In this document: positions 35,393 through 43,180 of the stretch, piece after piece
Numbering within the stretch: position 1 is the stretch's first letter
Layout of the letters: each line of letters starts with the position of its first letter
NCBI GenBank assembly: GCA_018608765.1
Contig: JABAYY010000029.1
Coordinates: forward strand, 1-43,180
DNA from: Flavobacteriaceae bacterium
Lineage (GTDB): Bacteria > Bacteroidota > Bacteroidia > Flavobacteriales > Flavobacteriaceae
Length of the DNA stretch: 43,180 nucleotides
Reading direction: 5' to 3'
The notes under the pieces: model-generated
Told to the model about the DNA's origin: nothing
The model's input: the letters and a program-made list of their open reading frames with translations, nothing else
Databases searched by the model: none
Program-made: the position numbers and the translations under genes

Positions 35393-38300
35393 TTAATTTA
35401 ATTTATAAAACACCTCTTGCGCTTTTAATTCTTCTAATAGTTCTTGCGATATTTTAATTTTTTGCAAACGACTGTTCATCTCTAATTTTAATTCTTCCTC
35501 ATCGTCATAGATGACAAATTTTAAATTGTGATTCCCCGAATGCATTTGCAAAAGGTCTTTGATATTTTGTACTTTCTCTTCTGAAATTTCTTTGATATTT
35601 AATTGAATCGATAGCTTTTTAGCATAGGATTCCATGATATCATGCAGCAGCTGAAAACTATTGAATTGCAATCGTGGATCGCCTTTAGCCCCGGTATCAC
35701 GGTTGGTCCATCCCTCTCTAATTAGGGCGCGTACAAACACAAAATTATTATGCATGAGAAAATGTTTGAACTTCAAATACTCTTCACCAAAAATTCGAAA
35801 TTCGTGGCTATTCATATAGTCTTCGATGGTAAACGTCCCCCAGCCTTTTCCTTGTTTACTCACACGGTGTTGAACATCTGTTACTACTCCGCCAAATGAA
35901 ATTTCTTTATTAATAAAGCTTGGCATGTCATGGAACACAGAAATATCACCATTACAAAAATTTTGCATTTCGAGTTTAAAATCATCTAAAGGATGTCCAG
36001 AAATATAAATCCCAACTACTTCTTTTTCACGGGCTAATTTTTCCATGGTCCCCCAAGTTTCACAAGGTGGTATTTCGGGCTCTTCTATCTGAACATCGCT
36101 TGATTCTCCAAATAAACTTACTTGTGCCGAGTTTTTATTTTCTTGGTACCGGTTGGCGTATTTAATGGTTTTTTCTAAAAAGGTAACGCCATCGCCTTCA
36201 TCTTGAAAATACTGTGCACGGTGGGTATTTGGAAAACAATCAAATCCACCTGCATTGGCCAAGTTTTCAAATGCTTTTTTGTTGGCTGCTCTTAAATCGA
36301 TGCGTTTTGCCAAATCAAAAATGGACTTATAAGGGCCTTCATTTTTTCGTTGCTCTACAATGGTTTTCACCGCCCCATGACCAACGCCTTTTATAGCGCC
36401 CATTCCAAAACGAACGGCGTTGTCTTTATTAACCGAGAATTTATAATAACTCTCATTGACATCAGGCCCCAATACATTTAATTTCATGCGTTTACATTCT
36501 TCCATAAAGAAGGTAACTTGTTTAATATCGTTCATGTTATTGGACAATACGGCTGCCATGTATTCCGCAGGGTAATGTGCTTTTAGATACGCTGTTTGAT
36601 AGGCAATCCACGCATAACAGGTGGAGTGGGATTTATTAAATGCATAACTGGCAAATTTTTCCCAATCCGTCCAAATCTTTTCAAGCTTATCTGCTGCCAT
36701 TCCTTTGGCGGCGGCTTGGTTGATAAACTTCGGTTTCATTTTATCGAGTACCGAAATTTGCTTTTTACCCATGGCCTTACGCAAAACATCGGCTTCACCT
36801 TTGGTAAAGTCAGCGAGTTTTTGCGACAGGAGCATAACCTGCTCTTGATACACCGTAATTCCGTACGTTTCCTCTAGGTATTCTTCCATTTCTGGAAGGT
36901 CATAACTAATCTCTTCATCGCCTTGTTTACGCCGAATAAAACTAGGAATATATTCAATTGGCCCAGGACGATACAAGGCATTCATGGCAATTAAATCGGC
37001 AAAAACAGTCGGTTTTAAATCCCGCATATGCTTCTGCATTCCTGGGGATTCATACTGAAATACTCCGACGGTTTCCCCACGTTGGAACAATTCATAAGTC
37101 AACACATCGTCCAATGGAAAGGTGTCAGGATCCAATGTGATGTCATGTTTGGCTTTTACAATTTTAACGGTATCTTTTATAAGCGTTAATGTTTTCAGTC
37201 CTAAAAAATCCATTTTTAGCAGCCCTGCATCTTCAACTACAGAGTTGTCAAACTGGGTCACATATAGATCAGAATCTTTGGCGGTTGCAATGGGCACATA
37301 ATTGGTGATATCTCCTGGGGTTATAATCACCCCACAGGCATGAATTCCTGTATTTCTTAGTGATCCTTCAAGTACTTGTGCTTGATTGATTGTTTCTGCT
37401 TCCAAGTCATCCCCATCTGACAAGTTGAGCAACTGATTGATCAGCTCCATATCTTCCGATCTGAACTTCGCTTTCAACTCCTTTTCAGGGGTATTAAAAA
37501 TTTTATGAAGCTTGGCCATATTAGGAATCAGCTTCGCAATGCGATCGGCATCTCCTAGAGGTAAATCCAAAACTCTGGCAGTATCTCTAATAGACGATTT
37601 GGCGGCCATGGTTCCATACGTAATGATTTGAGCCACTTGATTGGATCCATATTTTTGGATGACATAATCCATTACACGTCCACGCCCTTCATCATCAAAA
37701 TCAATATCGATATCGGGCATACTCACACGATCGGGATTCAAGAAACGCTCAAAAAGCAAATCGTATTTAATAGGGTCAATATTGGTGATCCAAAGGCAAT
37801 AGGCAACCACAGAACCGGCAGCTGACCCACGACCGGGTCCTACCGACACATCCATGGAACGTGCCACTCGAATAAAATCTTCTACAATGAGGAAATACCC
37901 TGGATATCCTGTATTTTCAATGGTTTTAAGCTCAAAATCGAGACGTTCTTTAATGTCTTCTGTGAGTTCTCCATAACGTTTTTCGGCGCCTTGATAGGTC
38001 AAATGTCTTAAGTAAGCATTTTCTCCAAAGTTACTGCCGTCTATTTCGTCCGCTGGGTTTATAAATTCTTCAGGAATATCAAACTTTGGCAGTAAGACGT
38101 CCCGTGCCAATTCAAAGGGTTCAATTTTATCAACCACTTCTTGAATGTTTACAATTGCTTCAGGAACGTCTTTAAAAAGCGATTTCATTTCCTCTGAGGA
38201 TTTGAAATAATACTCTTGATTTGGAAGCCCATAACGGTATCCACGTCCCCGCCCTATAGGCGTGGCTTGCTTTTCACCGTCTTTCACACACAATAAGATA

Positions 38301-39778
38301 TCATGTGCATTGGCATCTTCTTGATTTATGTAATAGGTGTTATTTGTGGCGACTAATTTGACCGCATGTTTTTTGGCAAGACTGATCAATACTGGGTTGA
38401 CGCGGTCTTCATCTTCTTGCTTGTGACGCATAAGCTCTACATACAAGTCCGCTCCAAATTTGTCTTTCCACCACAAAAGGGCTTCTTCGGCTTGACGCTC
38501 GCCAACATTTAATATTTTAGAAGGCACTTCACCGTATAAATTTCCTGTTAGGACAATTAAATCTTCTTTATAAGTTTCAACTATACTGCGGTCAATTCGA
38601 GGCAAATAGTAGAACCCATCGGTATAGGCTTTGGACGACATTTTCACTAGGTTGTGATAGCCTTTTTTAGATTTTGCTAGGAAGACGACTTGATAGCCAT
38701 TGTCTTTTTGAGATTTATTGGTGTGGTCTTCGCAAACAAAAAATTCACAGCCTACAATTCCTTTAATTTCTTGTGCATCTGCGGGTTCATTGGCCGCTTC
38801 GGCGTCTTTATTTTTTTGACGTATGTCTCTATTGTAATTGCCTATTTCTTTGACAAAATGAAAGGCACCCATCATGTTTCCATGATCGGTAATTGCCACG
38901 GCAGGCATCTGATTATCAGAAGCAGCAGCGACTAAATTTTTGACACTGATGGTGGATTGTAAAACCGAAAATTGAGAGTGATTATGCAGATGCACTACTT
39001 CCACATCGTTCAGTATATCCGGAACTTCTGTTGTAATTTGTTGAGGGGTTACTGCGTCTTTTTCTTGTTGGATTCGTGCCGAAATTTTGGCCGATTCTTG
39101 TTTAAGGTTGACATGTTTTATTCCAATCGGAGTGATTTCCTCCGGATTTTCGGACTGAAAGCGTTCGTAAAAATCGTTGGAAGCTTGCAATTGATCAATG
39201 GTAAATTCTTTACGTCGAATCAACTCTAAAAAACAACGGGTAGTGGCTTCTACATCGGCAGTGGCATTGTGCGCTTCTCCAAACGGCTTATGAAATAAAA
39301 ACTGGTGTAGTTCTGTCAGTGTAGGTAATTTAAACTTCCCTCCTCTACCTCCGGGGATTTGACACATGGAGGCTGTTTTTTCGGTACAGGTGTCCAGAAC
39401 AGGAAGTTCACTTAAAGGCGATGCGACTTGCAGGCGGTGAAATTCACAGCCCATAATATTCAAATCAAAGCCTAAGTTTTGACCGACTACAAAAGTGGTT
39501 TTTGAAAGTGCCGTATTGAATAACTCCAATACTTCTGTCAATCCAAGACCTTGTTCGGTAGCTAGCTCTGTGGAGATGCCGTGAATTTTTTCGGCATCGT
39601 AAGGGATATTAAATCCGTCGGGGCGTATTAAATAATCTTGATGCTCAATACAGTTTCCGAGTTCGTCGTGCAATTGCCATGCAATCTGAATACAGCGAGG
39701 CCAATTGTCAACGTCGGTAATGGGTGCATTCCAACGCTTTGGCAAGCCGGTAGTTTCGGTATCAAAAATTAAATACAT
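35393..39778 (-). CDS. dnaE: DNA polymerase III alpha subunit with fused N-terminal proofreading exonuclease
   Basis: Replicative polymerase, 1461 residues, about 250-300 longer than E. coli DnaE. The first ~190 residues are a DnaQ/epsilon-like DEDD 3'-5' exonuclease (FDTETTG with D6 and E8, VVGQNLGFDLNIM, and HNATADVEATTRCF). A PHP domain follows from about 258 (EVVHLHNHSQFSVLQ, VAITDHGNMMGAF). The polymerase core has GPGRGSAAGSVVAYCL and the catalytic aspartates in PDIDIDFDDEGRGRV. Later come the thumb/fingers with YQEQVMLLSQKLADFT and FNKSHSTCYAWIAYQTAY, a helix-hairpin-helix, and an OB domain (ISFGGVVTDVQHRVSKQGKG). Polymerase and proofreading activities are thus on one chain. The gene appears complete and monocistronic. 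Confidence 0.95.
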   Translation of the reverse strand: MYLIFDTETTGLPKRWNAPITDVDNWPRCIQIAWQLHDELGNCIEHQDYLIRPDGFNIPYDAEKIHGISTELATEQGLGLTEVLELFNTALSKTTFVVGQNLGFDLNIMGCEFHRLQVASPLSELPVLDTCTEKTASMCQIPGGRGGKFKLPTLTELHQFLFHKPFGEAHNATADVEATTRCFLELIRRKEFTIDQLQASNDFYERFQSENPEEITPIGIKHVNLKQESAKISARIQQEKDAVTPQQITTEVPDILNDVEVVHLHNHSQFSVLQSTISVKNLVAAASDNQMPAVAITDHGNMMGAFHFVKEIGNYNRDIRQKNKDAEAANEPADAQEIKGIVGCEFFVCEDHTNKSQKDNGYQVVFLAKSKKGYHNLVKMSSKAYTDGFYYLPRIDRSIVETYKEDLIVLTGNLYGEVPSKILNVGERQAEEALLWWKDKFGADLYVELMRHKQEDEDRVNPVLISLAKKHAVKLVATNNTYYINQEDANAHDILLCVKDGEKQATPIGRGRGYRYGLPNQEYYFKSSEEMKSLFKDVPEAIVNIQEVVDKIEPFELARDVLLPKFDIPEEFINPADEIDGSNFGENAYLRHLTYQGAEKRYGELTEDIKERLDFELKTIENTGYPGYFLIVEDFIRVARSMDVSVGPGRGSAAGSVVAYCLWITNIDPIKYDLLFERFLNPDRVSMPDIDIDFDDEGRGRVMDYVIQKYGSNQVAQIITYGTMAAKSSIRDTARVLDLPLGDADRIAKLIPNMAKLHKIFNTPEKELKAKFRSEDMELINQLLNLSDGDDLEAETINQAQVLEGSLRNTGIHACGVIITPGDITNYVPIATAKDSDLYVTQFDNSVVEDAGLLKMDFLGLKTLTLIKDTVKIVKAKHDITLDPDTFPLDDVLTYELFQRGETVGVFQYESPGMQKHMRDLKPTVFADLIAMNALYRPGPIEYIPSFIRRKQGDEEISYDLPEMEEYLEETYGITVYQEQVMLLSQKLADFTKGEADVLRKAMGKKQISVLDKMKPKFINQAAAKGMAADKLEKIWTDWEKFASYAFNKSHSTCYAWIAYQTAYLKAHYPAEYMAAVLSNNMNDIKQVTFFMEECKRMKLNVLGPDVNESYYKFSVNKDNAVRFGMGAIKGVGHGAVKTIVEQRKNEGPYKSIFDLAKRIDLRAANKKAFENLANAGGFDCFPNTHRAQYFQDEGDGVTFLEKTIKYANRYQENKNSAQVSLFGESSDVQIEEPEIPPCETWGTMEKLAREKEVVGIYISGHPLDDFKLEMQNFCNGDISVFHDMPSFINKEISFGGVVTDVQHRVSKQGKGWGTFTIEDYMNSHEFRIFGEEYLKFKHFLMHNNFVFVRALIREGWTNRDTGAKGDPRLQFNSFQLLHDIMESYAKKLSIQLNIKEISEEKVQNIKDLLQMHSGNHNLKFVIYDDEEELKLEMNSRLQKIKISQELLEELKAQEVFYKLN

Positions 39779-40165
39779 AGGTGTTTTATAAGCTATAAAC
39801 GGAATCCTAAATATAAAACTATTTAGGGGTTTGAGTATCTCTAGGCCTTATTAATTATAAACAAATTCATGGCGTAAATTGTGAATGAAAATGCTGTTTA
39901 AAATTGGAATAAAAAACAATAGTGTTTAATCATTTAAAATATAAAGTAAACGTTGTCAATTATTTATGTTAAAGTTCGATAATTTTTTGGGTGTTATTAA
40001 ATTCTTTTTTAGATTTAATTGATTTTTGACCCCAAGTCTAAATCTTCATAAAATAATTTTATCAAAAGTTAAGACAAGGGGGGACTGATAATTGCTCCTT
40101 TTTGTGAGGTCTCATTATTTTATAAAATGGGACTCGCTTAGCGGAGCTGTGGAGTTTGCAAAATA
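39779..40165. other. AT-rich gap between dnaE and the recombinase fragment
   Basis: Very AT-rich DNA with no frame that looks coding on either strand, no tRNA and no convincing terminator. It marks the boundary between the housekeeping block and the accessory strip. Confidence 0.5.
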
Positions 40166-40440
40166 TATAGAGTCTAGCACAAGTCCATCCACATACATTG
40201 CGACATAGTTTTGCATCACATTTATTGGAGAAAGGAACAGAGATTCGTTATATCCAATCATTATTAGGACATGGAAACTCCAAAACAACAGAGATTTACA
40301 CACAAGTTTCTATACAAAAAATGAATACAATACAAAATCCATTGGACGGTTTCTATAAAGACAAGAGTGGTTCAATACATCCCAATAAGGGGTGTATTGA
40401 ACCACTCCAAACAAGATATAAAGGAAATATAAACCACTAG
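40166..40440 (+). pseudogene. C-terminal fragment of a tyrosine recombinase (XerC/D-like)
   Basis: Only the end of the catalytic domain remains. In frame after a TAG it reads [18 protein letters not shown], then [20 protein letters not shown], which contains the HxLRH box (His, Arg), the LLGH box and the Tyr nucleophile, followed by a tail [12 protein letters not shown]. The N-terminal core-binding domain and the first catalytic Arg are missing, and homology begins abruptly at about 40175. The first usable start is TTG at 40195 or ATG at 40201. It cannot be an active recombinase by itself. The last 25 codons run through a long imperfect palindrome, so the tail may be recruited non-coding sequence. 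Confidence 0.75.
40365..40407. repeat. Long imperfect palindrome 1
   Basis: 19-bp arms (40365-40383 and 40389-40407) around a 5-nt AATAA loop, with one G-T wobble. Arms begin GAGTGGTTCAATACATCCC. It lies within the end of the recombinase frame. Confidence 0.8.
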
Positions 40441-40451
40441 TGGTTTATATT
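40426..40451. repeat. Perfect 26-bp palindrome 2
   Basis: AATATAAACCACT (40426-40438) is followed immediately by its exact reverse complement (40439-40451), with no loop. Both palindromes share the AACCACT / AGTGGTT ends and lie 19 bp apart. Confidence 0.85.
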
Positions 40452-40482
40452 CACTAGTTAGCAATAATTTAAACTAAGAACT

Positions 40483-41211
40483 ATGAAAAAAATATTATTA
40501 TTCAGTATTTTCATTCTTGTAATTTCTTGCTCGGATGAGGAAAAAAATTTATCTGTTCCAGATTATATGAAAGAAGTTTTTGATGCAAATTTAAATTGTT
40601 CAGAGAATGATTTTTTAGACCTTAATATTAATGACCAAAATTTAAACTATGAATACACTACTAATTCAGGTTTAGTTTTATGCTCTTTTGCACAAGGAAA
40701 TTCTGGAGGAATTAACTGCCAAAATTGTGAAGGACATTTTGCCTCTTTAAGTATGCCAATGGATAGTTATGATTCATATTTTCAAGGTATTCCGATTCAA
40801 CCTGGAATGGAATGGGAAATACAGAATGAACAGATACCAATAACCGAAATTAATATGACAGGTCTAAATGTCAGAATAAATGTTCCTGAAAATTTAACTG
40901 AAAATATAGAGATTGGCTCATATTACCTCAGCGAAAATGCCTCTGAAAAAGGTGTTAACCTTTTTTTTAATTGGGAAATTGTTTTTGATGGCACTAATAA
41001 TTACTATGGAACTGGATATAATTTGAATATTGATAAAAATAAACCATATAATATTAATATTAACTGCATTGATAGAACAAATCAAGATAAAATCAGGCTA
41101 TCAGGTTCCTTTTCAGGTATTTTTATAGGACAAGAATTGTCTTCTAATAGTAATGAGATTATATACGAGATTCCTATTAGTGGAAATTTCAGTTACAACA
41201 TCACTTTATAA
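40483..41211 (+). CDS. Hypothetical lipoprotein
   Basis: 242-residue lipoprotein with a clear signal and C16 (FILVISC), followed by an acidic SDEEKN linker. I do not recognise the family. The body is rich in Asn, Ile and aromatic residues and looks all-beta. It contains four cysteines in and near INCQNCEGHFASLSMPMDS (plus C39-like NLNCSEN), which may form disulfides or a metal site. AT-rich codon use fits the accessory strip rather than the housekeeping genes to the left. It begins 32 bases after the second palindrome and is followed by a 210-base structured spacer. Confidence 0.7.
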   Translation: MKKILLFSIFILVISCSDEEKNLSVPDYMKEVFDANLNCSENDFLDLNINDQNLNYEYTTNSGLVLCSFAQGNSGGINCQNCEGHFASLSMPMDSYDSYFQGIPIQPGMEWEIQNEQIPITEINMTGLNVRINVPENLTENIEIGSYYLSENASEKGVNLFFNWEIVFDGTNNYYGTGYNLNIDKNKPYNININCIDRTNQDKIRLSGSFSGIFIGQELSSNSNEIIYEIPISGNFSYNITL

Positions 41212-41220
41212 AAAACTATT

Positions 41221-41421
41221 GGTAACACCGTATGTAATTTATTGCTAGTTATAGCCTACTTTCGAAAGTCTCTGCCTGCGGCAAACAGGTTCGGTTTTCA
41301 TTTACTAAAATAGGTGCCTAAACACGCCACTGAAGGTTGCTATTAGTTTACTGATAAAAACCTATAGTGATTGAACTATTGACTCAGGTTTCTACCTGTT
41401 TATTGTAATCAAAAAAATAAC
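41221..41421. other. Structured spacer between accessory lipoprotein genes
   Basis: Non-coding spacer with several small inverted repeats: ACTTTCGAAAGT (41258-41269), CCTACTTT (41255-41262) against AAAATAGG (41307-41314, one mismatch), CCTG/CAGG around the GCGGCAAA loop, and CAGGT-TTCT-ACCTG near 41385-41398. The motif ATTTATTGCTAGTTA near 41237 resembles, in inverted orientation, CTAGTTAGCAATAAT just after palindrome 2. Base composition (a GC-rich patch TCTGCCTGCGGC) differs from the surrounding genes. Confidence 0.5.
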
Positions 41422-42108
41422 ATGATGAACATAAATACTTTAATAGGACTATTCATTCTTACACTATTGAGCTCATGCAATAATTATTATTTCAATGCTC
41501 CTCAACCAGAAGATTCAAAAAACTCGTATACTATTCCTAATAAATATAGGGGCACCTGGTATTTAGATGAAAACAAATCAACCAAACTTACAATCGGAAA
41601 AGACTTTTACAGAACGACTGAAAGAGAACAAATGATAAAATCCAAGGCTAAAATGGACTTAGACCCTAAGACGTATTTCATTGGAAATAAAATTTATTAT
41701 TCTGAAGGCGATAAATATGAAAGTAGAGAACTTTTAGGTGGCTTTAATTATGTTTTAAAAGGGGACTCTGTAATTGTAGAATTTACAGAAATAAATCATA
41801 TTGAATTTGGTCAAAATGCTTTTCTAAGGAAGTTTGAGTATGGGTATATCTTGAACTCAAAACATGCAAAAATGAATGATTGGTGGAACTTACTCTTTAT
41901 CGATACAAGAAATAAAAAAGGGATGACCGTTTTAAGGTTGGACCGTGAAGATTTAAACAAAATAGAAAATTACGAAATACTCCACGAAGATTTTAGCAAC
42001 TATTTTATTGCTGAATGGACAAAAAAAAATCTTCAATATTTTATTGATAATGGAGGGTTTTCGGATATGATTTGTTTCTTAAAATATAAAGAGAAAATAA
42101 AAAATTAA
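41422..42108 (+). CDS. Hypothetical lipoprotein
   Basis: 228-residue lipoprotein; the signal ends at C19 (LTLLSSC) counting from the first of two ATGs (41422, 41425). The mature part starts with an Asn/Tyr-rich linker. It then looks like a lipocalin-like or similar beta-barrel fold (KYRGTWYLDENKSTKLTIGK, GDSVIVEFTEINHIEFG), and ends in a helical Lys/Asn-rich segment. The GTWYLDE start is reminiscent of lipocalin-like domains, but I cannot assign a family firmly. The next lipoprotein frame begins within 10 bases, so the two were probably one operon. Confidence 0.7.
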   Translation: MMNINTLIGLFILTLLSSCNNYYFNAPQPEDSKNSYTIPNKYRGTWYLDENKSTKLTIGKDFYRTTEREQMIKSKAKMDLDPKTYFIGNKIYYSEGDKYESRELLGGFNYVLKGDSVIVEFTEINHIEFGQNAFLRKFEYGYILNSKHAKMNDWWNLLFIDTRNKKGMTVLRLDREDLNKIENYEILHEDFSNYFIAEWTKKNLQYFIDNGGFSDMICFLKYKEKIKN

Positions 42109-42116
42109 ATAAAACT

Positions 42117-42539
42117 AAGAAAACTATCCACTACAAATATTTAATCCTAACAACATCTATATTTCTAGCATTCTCTTGTAAGAATACTACTAACTTCACT
42201 GAAAATTCAATCTGGGAAAATTTTAAAGTAGGGATTGAAAATAAAGACGTAACGTATTTGCTTAATAGGTCAATGGATTCTATTAAATGTATAAACTGTA
42301 TTTCGGAAAGGAGTGAAAACCTACAATCAAGTAAAGTCATATTTGAAAAACACCTCGAAAAACTATACAACCCTGAACTTCTTAATGAGATGGAATATTC
42401 TAATTACAAAACGGATTCCATTATTAGAATAACTTACAGTTTCGAAAAAATGTTCGGAAATGAGTCATCTCATATCGTTTATATGTTTGACAAGTATGAA
42501 GGGAAATATTTGTTTTCTGGAATGATAACCGTCCCTTGA
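42117..42539 (+). pseudogene. Lipoprotein gene whose ATG start appears lost
   Basis: An open frame of 140 codons contains a perfectly good lipoprotein signal (KTIHYKYLILTTSIFLAFSC, lipobox Cys at about residue 21) and an ordinary mature part with ISERSENLQSSKVIFEKHLE and FEKMFGNESSHIVYMFDKYE. However, it has no ATG, GTG or TTG before the signal peptide. The codon where a start is expected (42117-42119) is AAG, one T-to-A change from ATG, in the setting AAAACT-AAG-AAAACT. The next in-frame starts (TTG 42258, ATG 42273) would delete the signal and 50 residues. Either the start was lost recently, or a non-standard start is used. The role of the protein is unknown. Confidence 0.6.
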
Positions 42540-42583
42540 AAAAAACATCTATGAGTATTCTTCAAAATTAAATCTCTCAACCG

Positions 42584-43063
42584 CTACAACGTTCCTTCGG
42601 TCACTGGCAATTTATAAATAACACCTTCAGAAAAATTCATCACCCGTTCACCGTCAGCGGTATAAGCATTAAAGTAAAAAGACCCCGTCACCGTTCCATT
42701 CACCGTATCGAGTTCGTCAATAGTAATTGTGCCATCACTCACATACACAATACTTGCATTTCCATTGTTATTGGTTGAATACATAAATTGATCTTCGGAA
42801 TACGTCACTAGAGCAGTCGCGTTTTCTCCTAAAACAAACGTCCCCAAAGCCACTGTAGGCACTTTGAGTGTGAGTGCTCCATATCCATCTGTTCCCGTAA
42901 ATGTCAAAGTACCTGCAGTATCCACCACCACAGTTGACGAGGAAGATCGCCATGTAAAATCCCCATTTTTCAAACCTTGTAAAGCTGGTAAACTCGATTG
43001 TATATTATCTTGACACCCAAAAAGAGTGCATATTATAAGAAAGGAAGTGAATAATTTTTTCAT
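42584..43063 (-). CDS. DUF6252-like lipoprotein
   Basis: 159-residue lipoprotein with signal ending at C17 (CTLFGC). The mature protein is a beta-rich domain rich in Thr, Val and Gly. It has TLTFTGTDGYGALTLKVP, a central YSEDQFMYSTNNNGNASIVY and a typical closing region TVNGTVTGSFYFNAY followed by NFSEGVIYKLPV. This resembles the DUF6252 family of small Bacteroidota lipoproteins, for which no function is known to me. It is convergent with the start-less lipoprotein frame; no strong terminator lies between them. Confidence 0.75.
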   Translation of the reverse strand: MKKLFTSFLIICTLFGCQDNIQSSLPALQGLKNGDFTWRSSSSTVVVDTAGTLTFTGTDGYGALTLKVPTVALGTFVLGENATALVTYSEDQFMYSTNNNGNASIVYVSDGTITIDELDTVNGTVTGSFYFNAYTADGERVMNFSEGVIYKLPVTEGTL

Positions 43064-43128
43064 AACTAAAGTTCTTTTTTTTTAAGTGACGGAATTGATT
43101 TAGTATCGGTCCCTTTTGTATCAGAACT

Positions 43129-43136
43129 CAAAAGTA
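43129..43136 (-). promoter_or_regulatory. Putative -7 element of the DUF6252-like gene
   Basis: Minus-strand TACTTTTG matches TAnnTTTG, 66 bases before the ATG at 43063. No well-spaced TTG is visible. Confidence 0.35.
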
Positions 43137-43180
43137 TAAAAAAAATAAACAAAAGATTGTAGAAAGTAAAAATATAGTAT

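Noticed and set aside
40166-40440. Functional integrase
   Set aside because: The core-binding domain and first catalytic Arg are missing and a stop codon lies just upstream in frame.
40365-40451. Classic integron attC site
   Set aside because: The palindromes lack the conserved GTTRRRY/RYYYAAC core pair and no IntI-type integrase is visible.

Overview
The window looks like a chromosomal stretch from a marine-type Flavobacteriaceae (Bacteroidota). The evidence is AT-rich DNA, two proteins ending in type IX secretion C-terminal sorting domains, many lipoproteins, a DnaQ-like exonuclease fused to the DnaE polymerase, and promoters of the Bacteroidota form TTG-N19/20-TAnnTTTG (clearest in front of tRNA-Asp).

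Left part (1-12.3 kb): the tail of a tiny secreted peptide and its terminator; a translationally coupled operon of GH20 hexosaminidase, CutC-family protein and GH2 beta-mannosidase, which reads like an N-glycan/chitobiose-core degradation unit; a small lipoprotein; a very large BNR-repeat protein exported by the type IX system; and an M13 metallopeptidase lipoprotein.

Middle part (12.3-16.8 kb): a TPR-like periplasmic protein, then the most unusual item in the window. At 13.13-13.68 kb three tandem units with a 189-190 bp period lie on the minus strand. Each carries a 52-bp triple operator, a TTG-N20-TAnnTTTG promoter, a conserved 22-nt unpaired segment and an intrinsic terminator, so each looks like a gene for a small RNA of about 75 nt. 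A fourth, decayed promoter/operator copy with the same spacing lies at 16.31-16.40 kb. Between them are a zinc-ribbon protein gene, a short ssb paralogue and a LacI-type regulator. The rest of the 15.7-16.7 kb gap holds a decayed coding remnant and a 7-bp-period repeat.

Housekeeping part (16.7-39.8 kb): metG; an LD-carboxypeptidase / ABM-domain / YraN operon; a TlpA-like thioredoxin protein with mfd; a TerB-like protein; tesB; a DUF456 membrane protein; an M1 aminopeptidase; a DUF1800-DUF1501 pair; tRNA-Asp; DUF58; trxA; a small membrane protein; and dnaE.

Right part (40.1-43.2 kb): an accessory, very AT-rich strip. It starts with a truncated tyrosine recombinase whose end carries two strong palindromes. 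Unrecognised lipoprotein genes follow, one of which appears to have lost its ATG by a single base change, and a DUF6252-like lipoprotein closes the window. Function calls rest on motif and family recognition by eye; no database search was run.
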